DNA of 64,000 nucleotides from Vibrio anguillarum. Lineage in GTDB: Bacteria > Pseudomonadota > Gammaproteobacteria > Enterobacterales > Vibrionaceae. Each line of letters starts with the position of its first letter. Positions within the stretch are counted from its first letter, which is position 1. The notes under the pieces are model-generated. The model did not search any database. It had not been told where the DNA came from and saw nothing but the letters and a program-made list of their open reading frames with translations. The translations under genes were made by a program, and so were the position numbers. Below are positions 38,445 through 47,333 of this stretch, piece after piece. The DNA is taken from positions 26,530 through 90,529 of the forward strand of contig NZ_JAHGUP010000038.1 in NCBI RefSeq assembly GCF_001989995.2, in the 5' to 3' direction.

Positions 38445-40099
38445 AGAACCACATGATAACGTCAGATTTACTGCAAGGTTTTAGCACCTACCGAGCGGAT
38501 CAAGCAGCACTGTATCAGCAAGCAGGACTTTGGGAATATGCACCGCTTTGGTCCCTATTAAGTCAAGGTGCTGAGCAATACGGTGATCGGATCGCAGTGA
38601 TTGATGACGAAGGTCAACTTACCTATCGAGAGCTCTTAGACGCGGCGGATGGGATCGCGCATCGTTTAATGACCGACGGAATGCAAGTGGGTGAGCGCGT
38701 AGTGATCCAACTCTCTAACACTTGTCGCTTTCCCATCGTTCTATTTGCCACTCTACGAGCAGGTTTAGTACCTATTTTGGCGCTGCCTGCTCATGGGCTT
38801 TCTGAAATCAAACACTTGGCTCAGCTCGGCGATGCCAAAGCGTATATTAGTGAAGAAATTCAAGGTGCGGCGTTGGCAAATAACTTAATAGCCAACGGCC
38901 AAGGCTTACAGCAGGTTTATCTGTTTGGTGAGCACGGTAACCATCATTCTCTAAATAATATTCAGCTTCACTCACCACTGGTACCTCCTGCCATTAATCC
39001 AGACCACCCTGCTCTATTTCTGGTATCTGGTGGCACGACAGGACTGCCCAAGCTTATCCCTCGCACCCACAACGATTACCTGTTCAATATTCGTTGTTGC
39101 TGTCAGGCAAGTGAGATAAATGAGCGGGATGTTTATCTTGCCGTACTGCCAGCTGCACACAATTTCACACTCGGCTGCCCGGGCTTTTTAGGGGTGCTCG
39201 CCAAAGGTGGAAAGGTCGTGTTTACCCAACACGCGGGGCCAGACCACTGTTTTGGGTTGATTGAACAGCACCAAATCAGCGCCACCGCTTTGGTGCCATC
39301 CTTAGCTCAATTATGGACAGAAGCCACACAATGGGAAGAGAGCGATCTTTCAAGCCTACGCTTAATGCAAGTTGGAGGCTCGAAACTCGCCTACAGCGAT
39401 GCTTTAGACCTCCAAAAAGCTTTCCCTAATGCCCTACAACAAGTATTTGGTATGGCGGAAGGCCTTATCTGTTGCACTCGCTTGGGCGATCATCCTGAAA
39501 TTATTGCGTCTCGACAAGGTCGTCCAGTCTGCGCACTCGATGAAATTCGAGTGGTCGACCCTCAAGGTTATCCCGTTGGCGAGGGAGAAGAAGGCGAATT
39601 GCTGACCCGAGGCCCCTACACCTTGCGTGGTTACTACCGAGCGAATGAACACAATCAGAGAGCTTTCACTCTGGACGGTTTTTATTGCAGTGGTGATAAA
39701 GTGCGCATGGATAGCGACCAATATCTCACCGTGACCGGGCGGATTAAAGATGTGGTCAACCGAGCTGGGGAATGCATTGCTACGGATGAAATTGAAGAGC
39801 ATTTATTAGCTCACCCTCAAGTAGCGCAGGTCGCCGTGGTTGCAGTACCCGACCCTTATTTAGGCGAGCGGATCGGTGTCGCACTCATCTCCAAAGACTC
39901 AACATTGACATTACAAGCACTCCGTCAGTTTTTAAAAGAGCGTAATCTCGCCTCATTTAAGCTTCCAGATGAACTGCACATGCTCAGCCATCTACCCAAA
40001 ACCGCCGTCGGAAAAATAGATAAAAAAGCGATTTTAGGCCCCAATGGGAAACCGTGGATGCTGGATATTCAGACTGGCTATAATACCATTCCGACCTGA
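38441..40099 (+). CDS. irp5: Salicyl-AMP ligase (Irp5/YbtE-like)
   Basis: The 552-residue adenylating enzyme has the phosphate-binding loop SGGTTGLPKLIPRTHNDY, YCSGDKVRMD and GRIKDVVNRAGE motifs and the terminal KTAVGKIDKK lysine of acyl-adenylating enzymes. It is close in length and layout to YbtE/DhbE-type aryl acid activators. It would adenylate salicylate and load it onto the aryl carrier at the start of Irp2. ATG at 38441 overlaps the irp9 stop; ATG at 38453 is an alternative. A degenerate inverted copy of the dispersed intergenic repeat begins right at its stop codon. It is the last gene of the plus-strand operon. Confidence 0.94.
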   Translation: MKNHMITSDLLQGFSTYRADQAALYQQAGLWEYAPLWSLLSQGAEQYGDRIAVIDDEGQLTYRELLDAADGIAHRLMTDGMQVGERVVIQLSNTCRFPIVLFATLRAGLVPILALPAHGLSEIKHLAQLGDAKAYISEEIQGAALANNLIANGQGLQQVYLFGEHGNHHSLNNIQLHSPLVPPAINPDHPALFLVSGGTTGLPKLIPRTHNDYLFNIRCCCQASEINERDVYLAVLPAAHNFTLGCPGFLGVLAKGGKVVFTQHAGPDHCFGLIEQHQISATALVPSLAQLWTEATQWEESDLSSLRLMQVGGSKLAYSDALDLQKAFPNALQQVFGMAEGLICCTRLGDHPEIIASRQGRPVCALDEIRVVDPQGYPVGEGEEGELLTRGPYTLRGYYRANEHNQRAFTLDGFYCSGDKVRMDSDQYLTVTGRIKDVVNRAGECIATDEIEEHLLAHPQVAQVAVVAVPDPYLGERIGVALISKDSTLTLQALRQFLKERNLASFKLPDELHMLSHLPKTAVGKIDKKAILGPNGKPWMLDIQTGYNTIPT

Positions 40100-40177
40100 A
40101 GCTGAAGCAGTGTTGGCTACGTTCGTTCACCCCAATCATCGAGTCGGTCGAGACTCATGGGGATGCATTCATTCGCC
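40097..40177 (-). repeat. Dispersed intergenic repeat, reverse partial copy
   Basis: GTTGGCTACGTTCGTTCACC and the following CCCAATCA are the reverse complement of the right half of the element seen at 50961-51088. The copy begins at the irp5 stop codon and degenerates after about 80 bases (ending near ATTCGCC). Confidence 0.7.
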
Positions 40178-40276
40178 AACACGCAGAAACAGCCTTTCAT
40201 CCTTCTGCTCTTGTTAAATAGGCGAGGATGACATGGTAGTCGTCGATGGAGAAGACAGTAAAGCAGCTAATTGTTG

Positions 40277-40404
40277 ATATAGCCAAACAACTTGAAATCG
40301 CAGGCTAGCGGCAAATAAGTGAGTCCCCAATCACAGCAATAGACCATGTGATTGGGGCGAAAAAACTCAGCCAAGATGGCGGTAGCTTCACATCGTTAAG
40401 GATA
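40277..40404 (+). repeat. Dispersed intergenic repeat, diverged full-length copy
   Basis: TATAGCCAAACAACTTGAAA starts a diverged copy of the 128-bp element. Its core is a perfect 11-bp stem CCCCAATCACA / TGTGATTGGGG (40325-40357). It lies between the convergent irp5 and the ABC transporter genes and could act as a transcription barrier. Confidence 0.7.
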
Positions 40405-40446
40405 AACCGAGCACATATCTTGGCTCGATTTAAGAACCATTTTCCA

Positions 40447-42159
40447 TTAAGCCATTTCGCTCTTTTTACAGAGTTGTGGTTTATAGAGTTGTGGTTTATA
40501 GAGTTGTGAGTTGGCTGTTGTAACCTCCTGTTGATACTGCTCAACCTTGCGCAATTGCCCTGCCTCCATCAAATAAACAGTATCAGCTTGCTGAATAGTC
40601 TCCAGGCGATGCGCTACGGAAATCACCGTTTTCCCTTGGCAAAGAATCTCAAGCGCTTGCAACACTTGGGCCTGAGTTTGGCTATCCAGTGCGGAGGTAA
40701 ATTCATCAAGCAGTAAGATAGGCGCATCATGCAATAGCGCTCGCGCAATCGACAAACGCTGCCGCTCCCCGCCAGAGATTTGGTTACCATTTTCGCCAAT
40801 CCGCGAATCTAGTCCGTGCGGCAACTTAGCCACTAACTCACTCAAACCCGCCGCCTCTACTGCCTCGCACAACACTTGCTCACTCGCTTCGGGTTTGGCC
40901 AATAGCAAGTTATCACGTAGGCTACCGCCAAGGAGCTGAACCTCTTGCGTGACATAGGCGATATGTCGATACCAGTGCTCAGTACCTATTTCATCCAAGG
41001 TTTTTCCTCCCATAGTTAAGCAACCTTGTGTGGGGATATGAAACACAGCCAACACATCGAGTAAACTACTTTTACCTGAACCACTTTTGCCCACCAGCAC
41101 AATATGCTCACCCTCCGCCACCTCAAGGTTAACCCCATTGAGTACTGGCTGGTCGTCTAAGCAAAGGTGAATATCCTTGAGTGATAAATCAAAAGTACTG
41201 GGTTCTACGCCCTGTGAGGTTTGTTGCGGCGACTGGGAAAGCTGATCTAAACGTGATGCTGCTTTTAGCATATAGCGGAGTAAGGCTGCATACACCGTCA
41301 TCCGCGCTAGTGGACGAATAGAGACCACGGTGACAACCACAGCAACCAAAAATTGTGAGCGATTCAACCAATCGAGATCCACCAACCACGCAGCCAAAAC
41401 TAAATTGATCACTAGGCCAAGCTCTAAGATCAGCGTTGCTAACAATACACCACTTCCGCCAAGCCACTCTAATCCTAGTCCCTGATCTTTTTGCTTTTCA
41501 ATCTGCTGGCAGAGTGGGTCCGCCAATCGCCCACTCTGTCCAAAGCTGCGCAGCATCGGCAAACAGTCTAGGTATTCGAGCAACAAGTTACTACTTTGCA
41601 CATTGGTATGATGTGTGTGGTCTGCCTGATGGCTAAATCTCCGTTCTACGAGCACTAATACGCTAAACGCTAACCCAAAAATCAGCACTAGAGTCACGGC
41701 TAACCAAGGCTGAATCAGTGCAAGTACAATCGTCATGACGATCGGTGTTACCCAAGTTGCGACAAACTCGGTCAGCAGGTGACTGAAAATATCTTCAAAC
41801 TGTTTGAGATCAGAAGTGAGTAACTTTACTTTTTCACCTAAGCGTTTACCACGCAAAGCCGCCAAGGGTTGAAGACGGATATCGGTCAATAACTGATGAC
41901 GTAATTGATGGGTGATTTGATAGGCACCAAGAAAACTGAGCTTGGTACTCTGGCCTACTATCCACTGCGCTAAGATCAACGACAGCGCTATCAATAACAT
42001 GACAGTGAACGGTAATGACTCGGAAGAGAGCAGAAAGGTAAATAACATAATCCAGACCAGTAGCCCAATCAGCTCAGTAGCGACTTTGCCCAGTAAACCA
42101 AACCAAAAGTGCTGTGTCTTTGCACCACTATGTTCAATTAAGCGCCTCAGACTATTCAT
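40447..42159 (-). CDS. ABC transporter, fused permease-ATPase (FrpC/YbtQ/Irp7-like)
   Basis: The 570-residue half-transporter has about six membrane segments in residues 1-310. A nucleotide-binding domain follows with Walker A GKSGSGKSS, signature ISGGERQRLS and Walker B ILLLDEFTSALD. Together with the overlapping upstream gene it forms a heterodimer like YbtP/YbtQ, which takes up ferric yersiniabactin across the inner membrane despite its exporter-like fold. In piscibactin loci the pair is named frpB/frpC. The C-terminal tail contains an in-frame repeat (LYKPQ three times). Its start overlaps the end of the partner gene by eight bases. The direction of transport is inferred from the Ybt family. 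Confidence 0.9.
   Translation of the reverse strand: MNSLRRLIEHSGAKTQHFWFGLLGKVATELIGLLVWIMLFTFLLSSESLPFTVMLLIALSLILAQWIVGQSTKLSFLGAYQITHQLRHQLLTDIRLQPLAALRGKRLGEKVKLLTSDLKQFEDIFSHLLTEFVATWVTPIVMTIVLALIQPWLAVTLVLIFGLAFSVLVLVERRFSHQADHTHHTNVQSSNLLLEYLDCLPMLRSFGQSGRLADPLCQQIEKQKDQGLGLEWLGGSGVLLATLILELGLVINLVLAAWLVDLDWLNRSQFLVAVVVTVVSIRPLARMTVYAALLRYMLKAASRLDQLSQSPQQTSQGVEPSTFDLSLKDIHLCLDDQPVLNGVNLEVAEGEHIVLVGKSGSGKSSLLDVLAVFHIPTQGCLTMGGKTLDEIGTEHWYRHIAYVTQEVQLLGGSLRDNLLLAKPEASEQVLCEAVEAAGLSELVAKLPHGLDSRIGENGNQISGGERQRLSIARALLHDAPILLLDEFTSALDSQTQAQVLQALEILCQGKTVISVAHRLETIQQADTVYLMEAGQLRKVEQYQQEVTTANSQLYKPQLYKPQLCKKSEMA
40472..40508 (-). repeat. Short tandem repeat at the 3' end of the ABC transporter gene
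   Basis: GAGTTGTGGTTTATA is repeated in tandem (40471-40500) with a third partial unit, encoding the LYKPQ repeats in the C-terminal tail. Confidence 0.7.
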
Positions 42160-43807
42160 CAGCTTTCTCCTCTAGTTGACCGTTCAACAGTACCAAGCGG
42201 CGATCAACCTGCTGAATCTGACTAGCACGGTGGCTAATGATCAGTTGAATCTGAGCTGGTGCATAATGGCGTAACGCCTCAAAAACGCTCTGCTCTGAAA
42301 GCGCATCCAAATGGGCCGTTGCCTCATCCAAAATTAGGATCGGTGCTTTAGTGACAGCGGCGCGGATAATCGCCAAACGCTGCATTTCACCACCACTGAA
42401 CAATCGGCACGCTTCTCCAATTGGGCAATCGAGCTGCTGAGGTAGGCTTTGCACTAACGGTTTAAGCCCAAACCAAGTCAGTAATTGCCAGATTTCATGC
42501 TCTTCAACGTGACGTTTCGTTAAGATTAAATTATCGCGTAAGGATCCAGAAAAAAAGACCACTCGCTGATCAACCGAGGCGAGATAATGACTACGGCTCT
42601 CATCGTCAATATCAGTTATTGGCTGACCATTGATGTACCAAGCACCCGAAGTAGGCTCCAACTCACCGAGTAACGACGCAAGTAGTGTGCTTTTCCCAAC
42701 CCCAGACGCTCCCTCAATCGTTATGCGTTGTCCGGGATACGCTTTCAAATTCACCTGTTGCAATACGGCAACCTTTGGGTCGCGAGCCACAACAAGGTCA
42801 CGGCACTCAAGAAGCATCAAAGACGAGGGGTAATGGAAAGGATGAGACTCAGGCTCACCGCATAAGGGAAGGATTCTGTCTATGGCAATGAACGATTGCT
42901 GAATTTGCGCAAACACTTGCGTTAAGTCTAACCACGGTTTAAGCAATCCCACACTCACGCATGCCACCATCACCAAATCAATGAGGGTTAATTGGCCCGT
43001 ATTGGCGAGCATGATGGCAACAGGCAACACCAAGATCAGCGAAATTTGTGCCAGCGTGACGAATGTCACCCAAGCGCTAACCATCGTTTGAGTGTATCCC
43101 GTCACAATCTTATGATGAGATTGTAAGGTTCGGCTGAGTTCAAGGTAGGAATCCGCATCAACTGCAAACAGTTTCATTACACCTATGGTGCGCAGAAATT
43201 CCATTTGTGCTTGATGCAGATGAGCGACGATTTGATTATATTTCTGCTGTCTTTCAGCAAATCCACGCATCATCCAAATTTGTGCAGTCATTGCCAACGG
43301 CAGTGGCATTAAAGCAATCAGGGCGAGTCGCCAATCAATATAGAATAGCAATCCCACCATAAACAAGGGCATCAGAAGTCCGTTGATGATATCCGTACCA
43401 TGGTGAGCAATCAGCGGCTCAAGACTCTGGCATTCATCGGTGATGCGCTTTTCAATATCGCCCCGACTCAAGCTGCGCAGTTTATCCATTCTCATCTTGG
43501 CTAACGCACGCACTAAGTGTTGCCTTACTTTCTGAATAATGTGATAGGCCGCTAAATGTGCTTGCCATACTGCTAATGCATAAAAGGCGTAGCGACCCAT
43601 TACCGTCAAACACATCATTAGAAAATAAGCTGTCGCCGATTCGTTATGGTAAATCGCAGTGACGGCTAAATAGAGAAAAATCCAAGAGATAAGCTCAAAG
43701 ACACTGCATAGAATAGCACTGGTTATCGATAAGGTGACGCGATTTCGCTCACTGAACAACAAGCTTTTCAGCGCCGTCATCCGGCTCATGTGATGCGAGA
43801 GCAACAT
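42152..43807 (-). CDS. ABC transporter, fused permease-ATPase (FrpB/YbtP/Irp6-like)
   Basis: I choose the ATG at 43807 (551 residues), which has a GGAG ribosome-binding site seven bases upstream, over an upstream ATG at 43855 that lacks one. The product has about six membrane segments. The ATP-binding domain carries EGASGVGKSTLL (Walker A), LFSGGEMQRLA (signature) and PILILDEATAHLD (Walker B). It is the YbtP-like partner of the following transporter and probably imports the ferric siderophore from the periplasm. The pair is transcribed towards irp5 from its own promoter. I see no clear Fur box in the 350 bases upstream. Confidence 0.9.
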   Translation of the reverse strand: MLLSHHMSRMTALKSLLFSERNRVTLSITSAILCSVFELISWIFLYLAVTAIYHNESATAYFLMMCLTVMGRYAFYALAVWQAHLAAYHIIQKVRQHLVRALAKMRMDKLRSLSRGDIEKRITDECQSLEPLIAHHGTDIINGLLMPLFMVGLLFYIDWRLALIALMPLPLAMTAQIWMMRGFAERQQKYNQIVAHLHQAQMEFLRTIGVMKLFAVDADSYLELSRTLQSHHKIVTGYTQTMVSAWVTFVTLAQISLILVLPVAIMLANTGQLTLIDLVMVACVSVGLLKPWLDLTQVFAQIQQSFIAIDRILPLCGEPESHPFHYPSSLMLLECRDLVVARDPKVAVLQQVNLKAYPGQRITIEGASGVGKSTLLASLLGELEPTSGAWYINGQPITDIDDESRSHYLASVDQRVVFFSGSLRDNLILTKRHVEEHEIWQLLTWFGLKPLVQSLPQQLDCPIGEACRLFSGGEMQRLAIIRAAVTKAPILILDEATAHLDALSEQSVFEALRHYAPAQIQLIISHRASQIQQVDRRLVLLNGQLEEKADE

Positions 43808-43855
43808 AATAAAGCTCCATAAATGGAGGCTATTTTTGCTGAATATGCATGCCAT

Positions 43856-44130
43856 CGCTAACGCAATTAGGTATAAAATCGTCGCGTTTAGTCGTAACTA
43901 GCCCACCACTCAGCAATCGGTATTAGTATATTAGTGGCCACATTCATTAATCCTCAATTGCTCAATATCGTATCAGCATCGCACTAGGTGGCCGTACATC
44001 AGTAACCAACCAATTTAAGCGCGCCTTATCGTCAAGTGGTATAGATTACGTTTGGTTGTATAAATCAAAACCAACCGAATCAAATAGAATATATAGGTAA
44101 TCTTATTGATTGAAACAAACTCATTTGTAT
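43856..44130. other. Intergenic region between the transporter promoter and the guaC terminator
   Basis: About 275 A/T-rich bases. They must contain the promoter for the minus-strand transporter pair, but I recognise no clear -35/-10 pair, Fur box or small gene. Confidence 0.4.
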
Positions 44131-44154
44131 AAAAAAGAGCCGCAAAAGCGGCTC
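44131..44154 (-). terminator. Rho-independent terminator of guaC
   Basis: GAGCCGC-AAAA-GCGGCTC forms a perfect stem and is followed by six T on the minus strand, 50 bases after the guaC stop. Confidence 0.88.
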
Positions 44155-44203
44155 AGATTAATTATTGATGTTGAAACATGTCGATACAACCAAATTTCTC
44201 AGT

Positions 44204-45247
44204 TTACTCGCGGCCAAACACGTTATTTTCTTGCTCTTGAACACGGATAAATGTGGTGCGCTTTGTGAGCTCTTTTAACTTAGCTGCACCGACATAAGTA
44301 CAAGTTGAACGCACACCACCAAGAATATCAGAGATGGTGTCGTGAACGCTGCCACGGAAAGGTAGCAATACAGTTTTGCCTTCCGCTGCGCGGTATTTTG
44401 CAACGCCGCCAGAGTGCTTCGCCATTGCAGACTGTGACGACATGCCGTAGAACTTCATGTAGCTCACGCCCTCTTTTTCAAACACTTCGCCGCCAGACTC
44501 TTCATGGCCTGCTAGCATGCCACCAAGCATGACAAAATCAGCGCCACCACCAAAGGCTTTAGAAACGTCACCTGCGCATGTGCAGCCACCATCACCAATG
44601 ATACACCCGCCTAATCCATGCGCCGCATCGGCACATTCAATAATGGCTGAAAGCTGAGGATAACCAACACCTGTTTTCACGCGAGTGGTACAAACCGAGC
44701 CCGGGCCGATACCAACTTTTACGATATCCGCACCCGCTAGAATGAGCTCTTCGCACATGTCTCCGGTGACAACATTACCAGCTGAGATCACTTTATCTGG
44801 AAATTGCGCACGCACGCGTTGTACGTAATCGACCAAGTGCTCAGAGTAGCCGTTAGCAATATCAACACAAATGAAAATCAGATCGTCACTAAGCGCCATG
44901 ATATCTTTGGTTTTTTGAAAATCAGCATCAGATGTGCCAGTTGAAACCATCACATGCTTAAGTGTTGATGCATCGGCGTTTTTAACAAACTCAGCCCAAT
45001 CAGCTACTGAGTAATGTTTATGAACCGCTGTCATTACCTCATGTTCAGCAAGTGATTTTGCCATAGCAAAACTGCCTACCGAGTCCATATTCGCCGCAAT
45101 AACAGGCACGCCGGACCATTGACGCCCACTATGCTTGAATGTAAAATCGCGGGTTAAATTTACTTGAGAACGGCTTTTTAGTGTTGAACGCTTAGGGCGA
45201 AACAGGACATCTTTAAAACCTAACTTAAGTTCTTGTTCGATACGCAT
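44204..45247 (-). CDS. guaC: GMP reductase
   Basis: The 347-residue enzyme is full length. It has the start [22 protein letters not shown], the conserved [14 protein letters not shown], a phosphate-binding [18 protein letters not shown] with the catalytic cysteine, and [21 protein letters not shown]. GuaC reduces GMP to IMP with NADPH, linking guanine to adenine nucleotide pools. The gene stands alone. Its leader contains a terminator-like hairpin about 90 bases upstream of the start, and a PurR-like box lies further upstream, which suggests control by purines. The GCACAAAT leader and AAGGAATTAC ribosome-binding site support ATG 45247. Confidence 0.97.
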   Translation of the reverse strand: MRIEQELKLGFKDVLFRPKRSTLKSRSQVNLTRDFTFKHSGRQWSGVPVIAANMDSVGSFAMAKSLAEHEVMTAVHKHYSVADWAEFVKNADASTLKHVMVSTGTSDADFQKTKDIMALSDDLIFICVDIANGYSEHLVDYVQRVRAQFPDKVISAGNVVTGDMCEELILAGADIVKVGIGPGSVCTTRVKTGVGYPQLSAIIECADAAHGLGGCIIGDGGCTCAGDVSKAFGGGADFVMLGGMLAGHEESGGEVFEKEGVSYMKFYGMSSQSAMAKHSGGVAKYRAAEGKTVLLPFRGSVHDTISDILGGVRSTCTYVGAAKLKELTKRTTFIRVQEQENNVFGRE

Positions 45248-45336
45248 TATGTAATTCCTTGATTAATTGACCATTTGTGTCTCTTTTGCAGAGTGCGTAG
45301 TACCTTCGTTGGCAGACGTCAGTACATTTTGGACAC

Positions 45337-45371
45337 AAAAAAACCGGAGCGTTGGCAGACGCTCCGGTTTT
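45337..45371 (-). terminator. Terminator-like hairpin within the guaC leader (candidate attenuator)
   Basis: CCGGAGCGT (45344-45352) and ACGCTCCGG (45359-45367) form a perfect stem flanked by an A-run on one side and a T-run on the other. On the minus strand it is a strong intrinsic terminator (seven T after the stem). No minus-strand gene lies upstream of it, so it is positioned within the guaC leader. The 12-mer CGTTGGCAGACG occurs both at its loop (45350-45361) and at 45308-45319. Confidence 0.6.
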
Positions 45372-45556
45372 CAGCATTATAGGCCCGGATTTCTTATCGG
45401 CAAGTCTGATATTTGCATTTTTTTTGTGGTACTATCTCGAAACTTTCATATCCGACACTTCTCAAGTTTATCTCTCTCAAATACTCATCGTGTAAATTTT
45501 TATTTTTCAATACGTTATTAAAAAACCCATCATTTTAGCAAAATCTTTCATACAAT

Positions 45557-45572
45557 AAGCAAACGTTACCTC
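45557..45572. promoter_or_regulatory. PurR-like box between guaC and ldhA
   Basis: AAGCAAACGTTACCTC matches nine of the eleven fixed positions of the PurR operator ANGCAANCGNTTNCNT. It lies upstream of the guaC leader hairpin. Confidence 0.45.
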
Positions 45573-45590
45573 GTTCAGTATTGCGCCGAA

Positions 45591-45610
45591 AATGTGATGA
45601 AAATCACACT
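45591..45610. promoter_or_regulatory. CRP-type operator upstream of ldhA
   Basis: TGTGATGAAAATCACA is a perfect TGTGA-N6-TCACA palindrome, about 205 bases before the ldhA start. It could serve ldhA or the divergent guaC. FNR sites have TTGAT arms, so CRP is the better call. Confidence 0.7.
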
Positions 45611-45813
45611 CATAAAAGAAGTGACTCAGACATTTCTATCGGCGACTTTTACAGATTGTGGTGAATGTTTATCATTAATCCGTCCGTTTTCGATTTTAGT
45701 GACATCACCCCGCAACTCCTACCATCCCAAAGACATAGTTATTTTGTGGTTTATTTTCTGTGACATTAAGCGTATTTATAGGTGAAAACTATAAGTCTGA
45801 TTAGGAAGATAAT

Positions 45814-46815
45814 ATGATCAACATTGCATTTTTTAGCGCAAAATCTTACGACGCGAGCTCTTTTTCGAAAATTAATGATGAGACACTCTTCTCGTTACAC
45901 TTTCACGATTTTCGACTCACCCCAGCCACAGCCAAAATGGCCCAAGGATGCCGTGTGGTGTGCGCTTTTGTAAATGATGACTTAAGCCGCCCTGTACTAA
46001 GCCAATTATATGAAAATGGTACGAGGCTTATCGCAATGCGCTGCGCAGGGTTTGATAAAGTCGATCTCGATGCCGCAAAAGAGCTGGGTATTCAAGTGGT
46101 GAGAGTGCCCGCATATTCACCAGAATCGGTGGCAGAGCACACAGTAGGAATGATGATGTGTTTGAACCGCCGCTTTCACAAGGCATATCAGCGTACCCGA
46201 GACGCTAACTTCTCATTAGAGGGGTTGGTCGGGTTTAACTTCTTCGGTAAAACCGCGGGAGTTGTTGGCACAGGAAAAATTGGTATTGCCACAATGCGTA
46301 TTTTGAAAGGGTTGGGAATGAAGGTACTGTGCTTCGACCCTTATCAGAACCCTCTGGCGATTGAACTCGGTGCAACTTACTGCAGCCTTGAGGAAATCTA
46401 CCAACAAAGTGATGTGATTACGCTTCACTGCCCAATGTCGCCAGAGAACTACCATTTACTCAACAGCCACGCATTTTCCCAAATGAAAGATGGCGTGATG
46501 ATTGTAAACACCAGCCGAGGTGAATTACTCGATTCAGTTGCAGCAATTGAAGCACTGAAACAAGGTCGTATCGGCGCTCTTGGTTTAGATGTTTACGACA
46601 ATGAAAAGGATCTTTTCTTCCAAGATAAGTCGAATGATGTGATTGTCGATGATGTATTCAGACGCCTATCGGCTTGCCACAATGTACTATTTACGGGACA
46701 TCAAGCCTTTTTGACTGAAGATGCGCTACACAATATCGCTCAGACAACTTTGGATAACATTCATGCCTTTGCAAACAATCAACGTTGCGGGAATGAGCTT
46801 GTAACGCTTGATTAA
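45814..46815 (+). CDS. ldhA: D-lactate dehydrogenase (fermentative)
   Basis: The 333-residue enzyme matches the 2-hydroxyacid dehydrogenase family. It has MRCAGFDKVDLDAA, SVAEHTVGMMM, the NAD-binding GVVGTGKIG near residue 152, TLHCPMSPENYHLL and NTSRGELLD, and the catalytic histidine in TGHQAF near residue 296. It reduces pyruvate to D-lactate with NADH during fermentation in the cytoplasm. It is monocistronic, with a CRP-type palindrome about 205 bases upstream and a hairpin after its stop. The overall sequence is close to E. coli LdhA (329 residues). Confidence 0.96.
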   Translation: MINIAFFSAKSYDASSFSKINDETLFSLHFHDFRLTPATAKMAQGCRVVCAFVNDDLSRPVLSQLYENGTRLIAMRCAGFDKVDLDAAKELGIQVVRVPAYSPESVAEHTVGMMMCLNRRFHKAYQRTRDANFSLEGLVGFNFFGKTAGVVGTGKIGIATMRILKGLGMKVLCFDPYQNPLAIELGATYCSLEEIYQQSDVITLHCPMSPENYHLLNSHAFSQMKDGVMIVNTSRGELLDSVAAIEALKQGRIGALGLDVYDNEKDLFFQDKSNDVIVDDVFRRLSACHNVLFTGHQAFLTEDALHNIAQTTLDNIHAFANNQRCGNELVTLD

Positions 46816-46834
46816 TTGAACCCATCACTAACAT

Positions 46835-46869
46835 GAAGCCTCCTTGATGAAACACCAAAAGGAGGCTTC
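46835..46869. terminator. Hairpin between convergent ldhA and PAS gene
   Basis: GAAGCCTCCTT and AAGGAGGCTTC form an 11-bp stem 20 bases after the ldhA stop. There is no clear T-run on the plus strand, so it may stop transcription only weakly. Confidence 0.5.
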
Positions 46870-46893
46870 GAAATCATTAACATCCTGATTCTA

Positions 46894-47331
46894 TCAACGT
46901 ATTTGTAAAGAGGCTAACGCTTCAGATGTGGCATCCTGTATTGATAAAAACAATGAGTTAATTTTACCCGTCGTGGTTCGCATCGGGTTTAAAGTAATGC
47001 TTTGGTACATATAATCGGCTTGCTGAGTGACAGGGCGAACATTACGACATTTGAAGAGATATGGGCGCTGCTGCCAAGTAATAAAACTACGACAGCCTAA
47101 GTCATACACAGGTTTAGTTTTGAGCTTAAACCACTCTTGGGGGATTTCAGGAAACAGTTCAAAAATGGTTTTACCAATCGCATCGTGCCCTTGAATACCA
47201 CTGTGGTGTGTCATGAATCCATTCCAGACTTGTACTTCATAGTCACGATTAATCACGACAAGCCCCATATCGACATTCTGCACCATATCCACCATCCAGT
47301 GGAACTGTTCAAATTCTGCAGGGAGATTCAT
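46894..47331 (-). CDS. PAS-domain protein
   Basis: The 145-residue protein is a single PAS domain. MVQNVDMGLVVINRDYEVQVWNGFM is the start of the fold, followed by GHDAIGKTIFELFPEIP and a C-terminal sheet (LFLSIQDATSEAL). It has no output domain and is probably a small sensor that works with its partner. It begins two bases after the stop of the REC-CheC gene on the same strand, so the two form an operon. Ligand and partner cannot be read from the sequence; a role in signalling or chemotaxis-like control is inferred from the neighbour. Confidence 0.85.
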   Translation of the reverse strand: MNLPAEFEQFHWMVDMVQNVDMGLVVINRDYEVQVWNGFMTHHSGIQGHDAIGKTIFELFPEIPQEWFKLKTKPVYDLGCRSFITWQQRPYLFKCRNVRPVTQQADYMYQSITLNPMRTTTGKINSLFLSIQDATSEALASLQIR

Positions 47332-47333
47332 CG

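Noticed and set aside
45594..45785. 63-codon frame between guaC and ldhA
   Set aside because: It begins inside the CRP palindrome, has no ribosome-binding site and no recognisable protein features.
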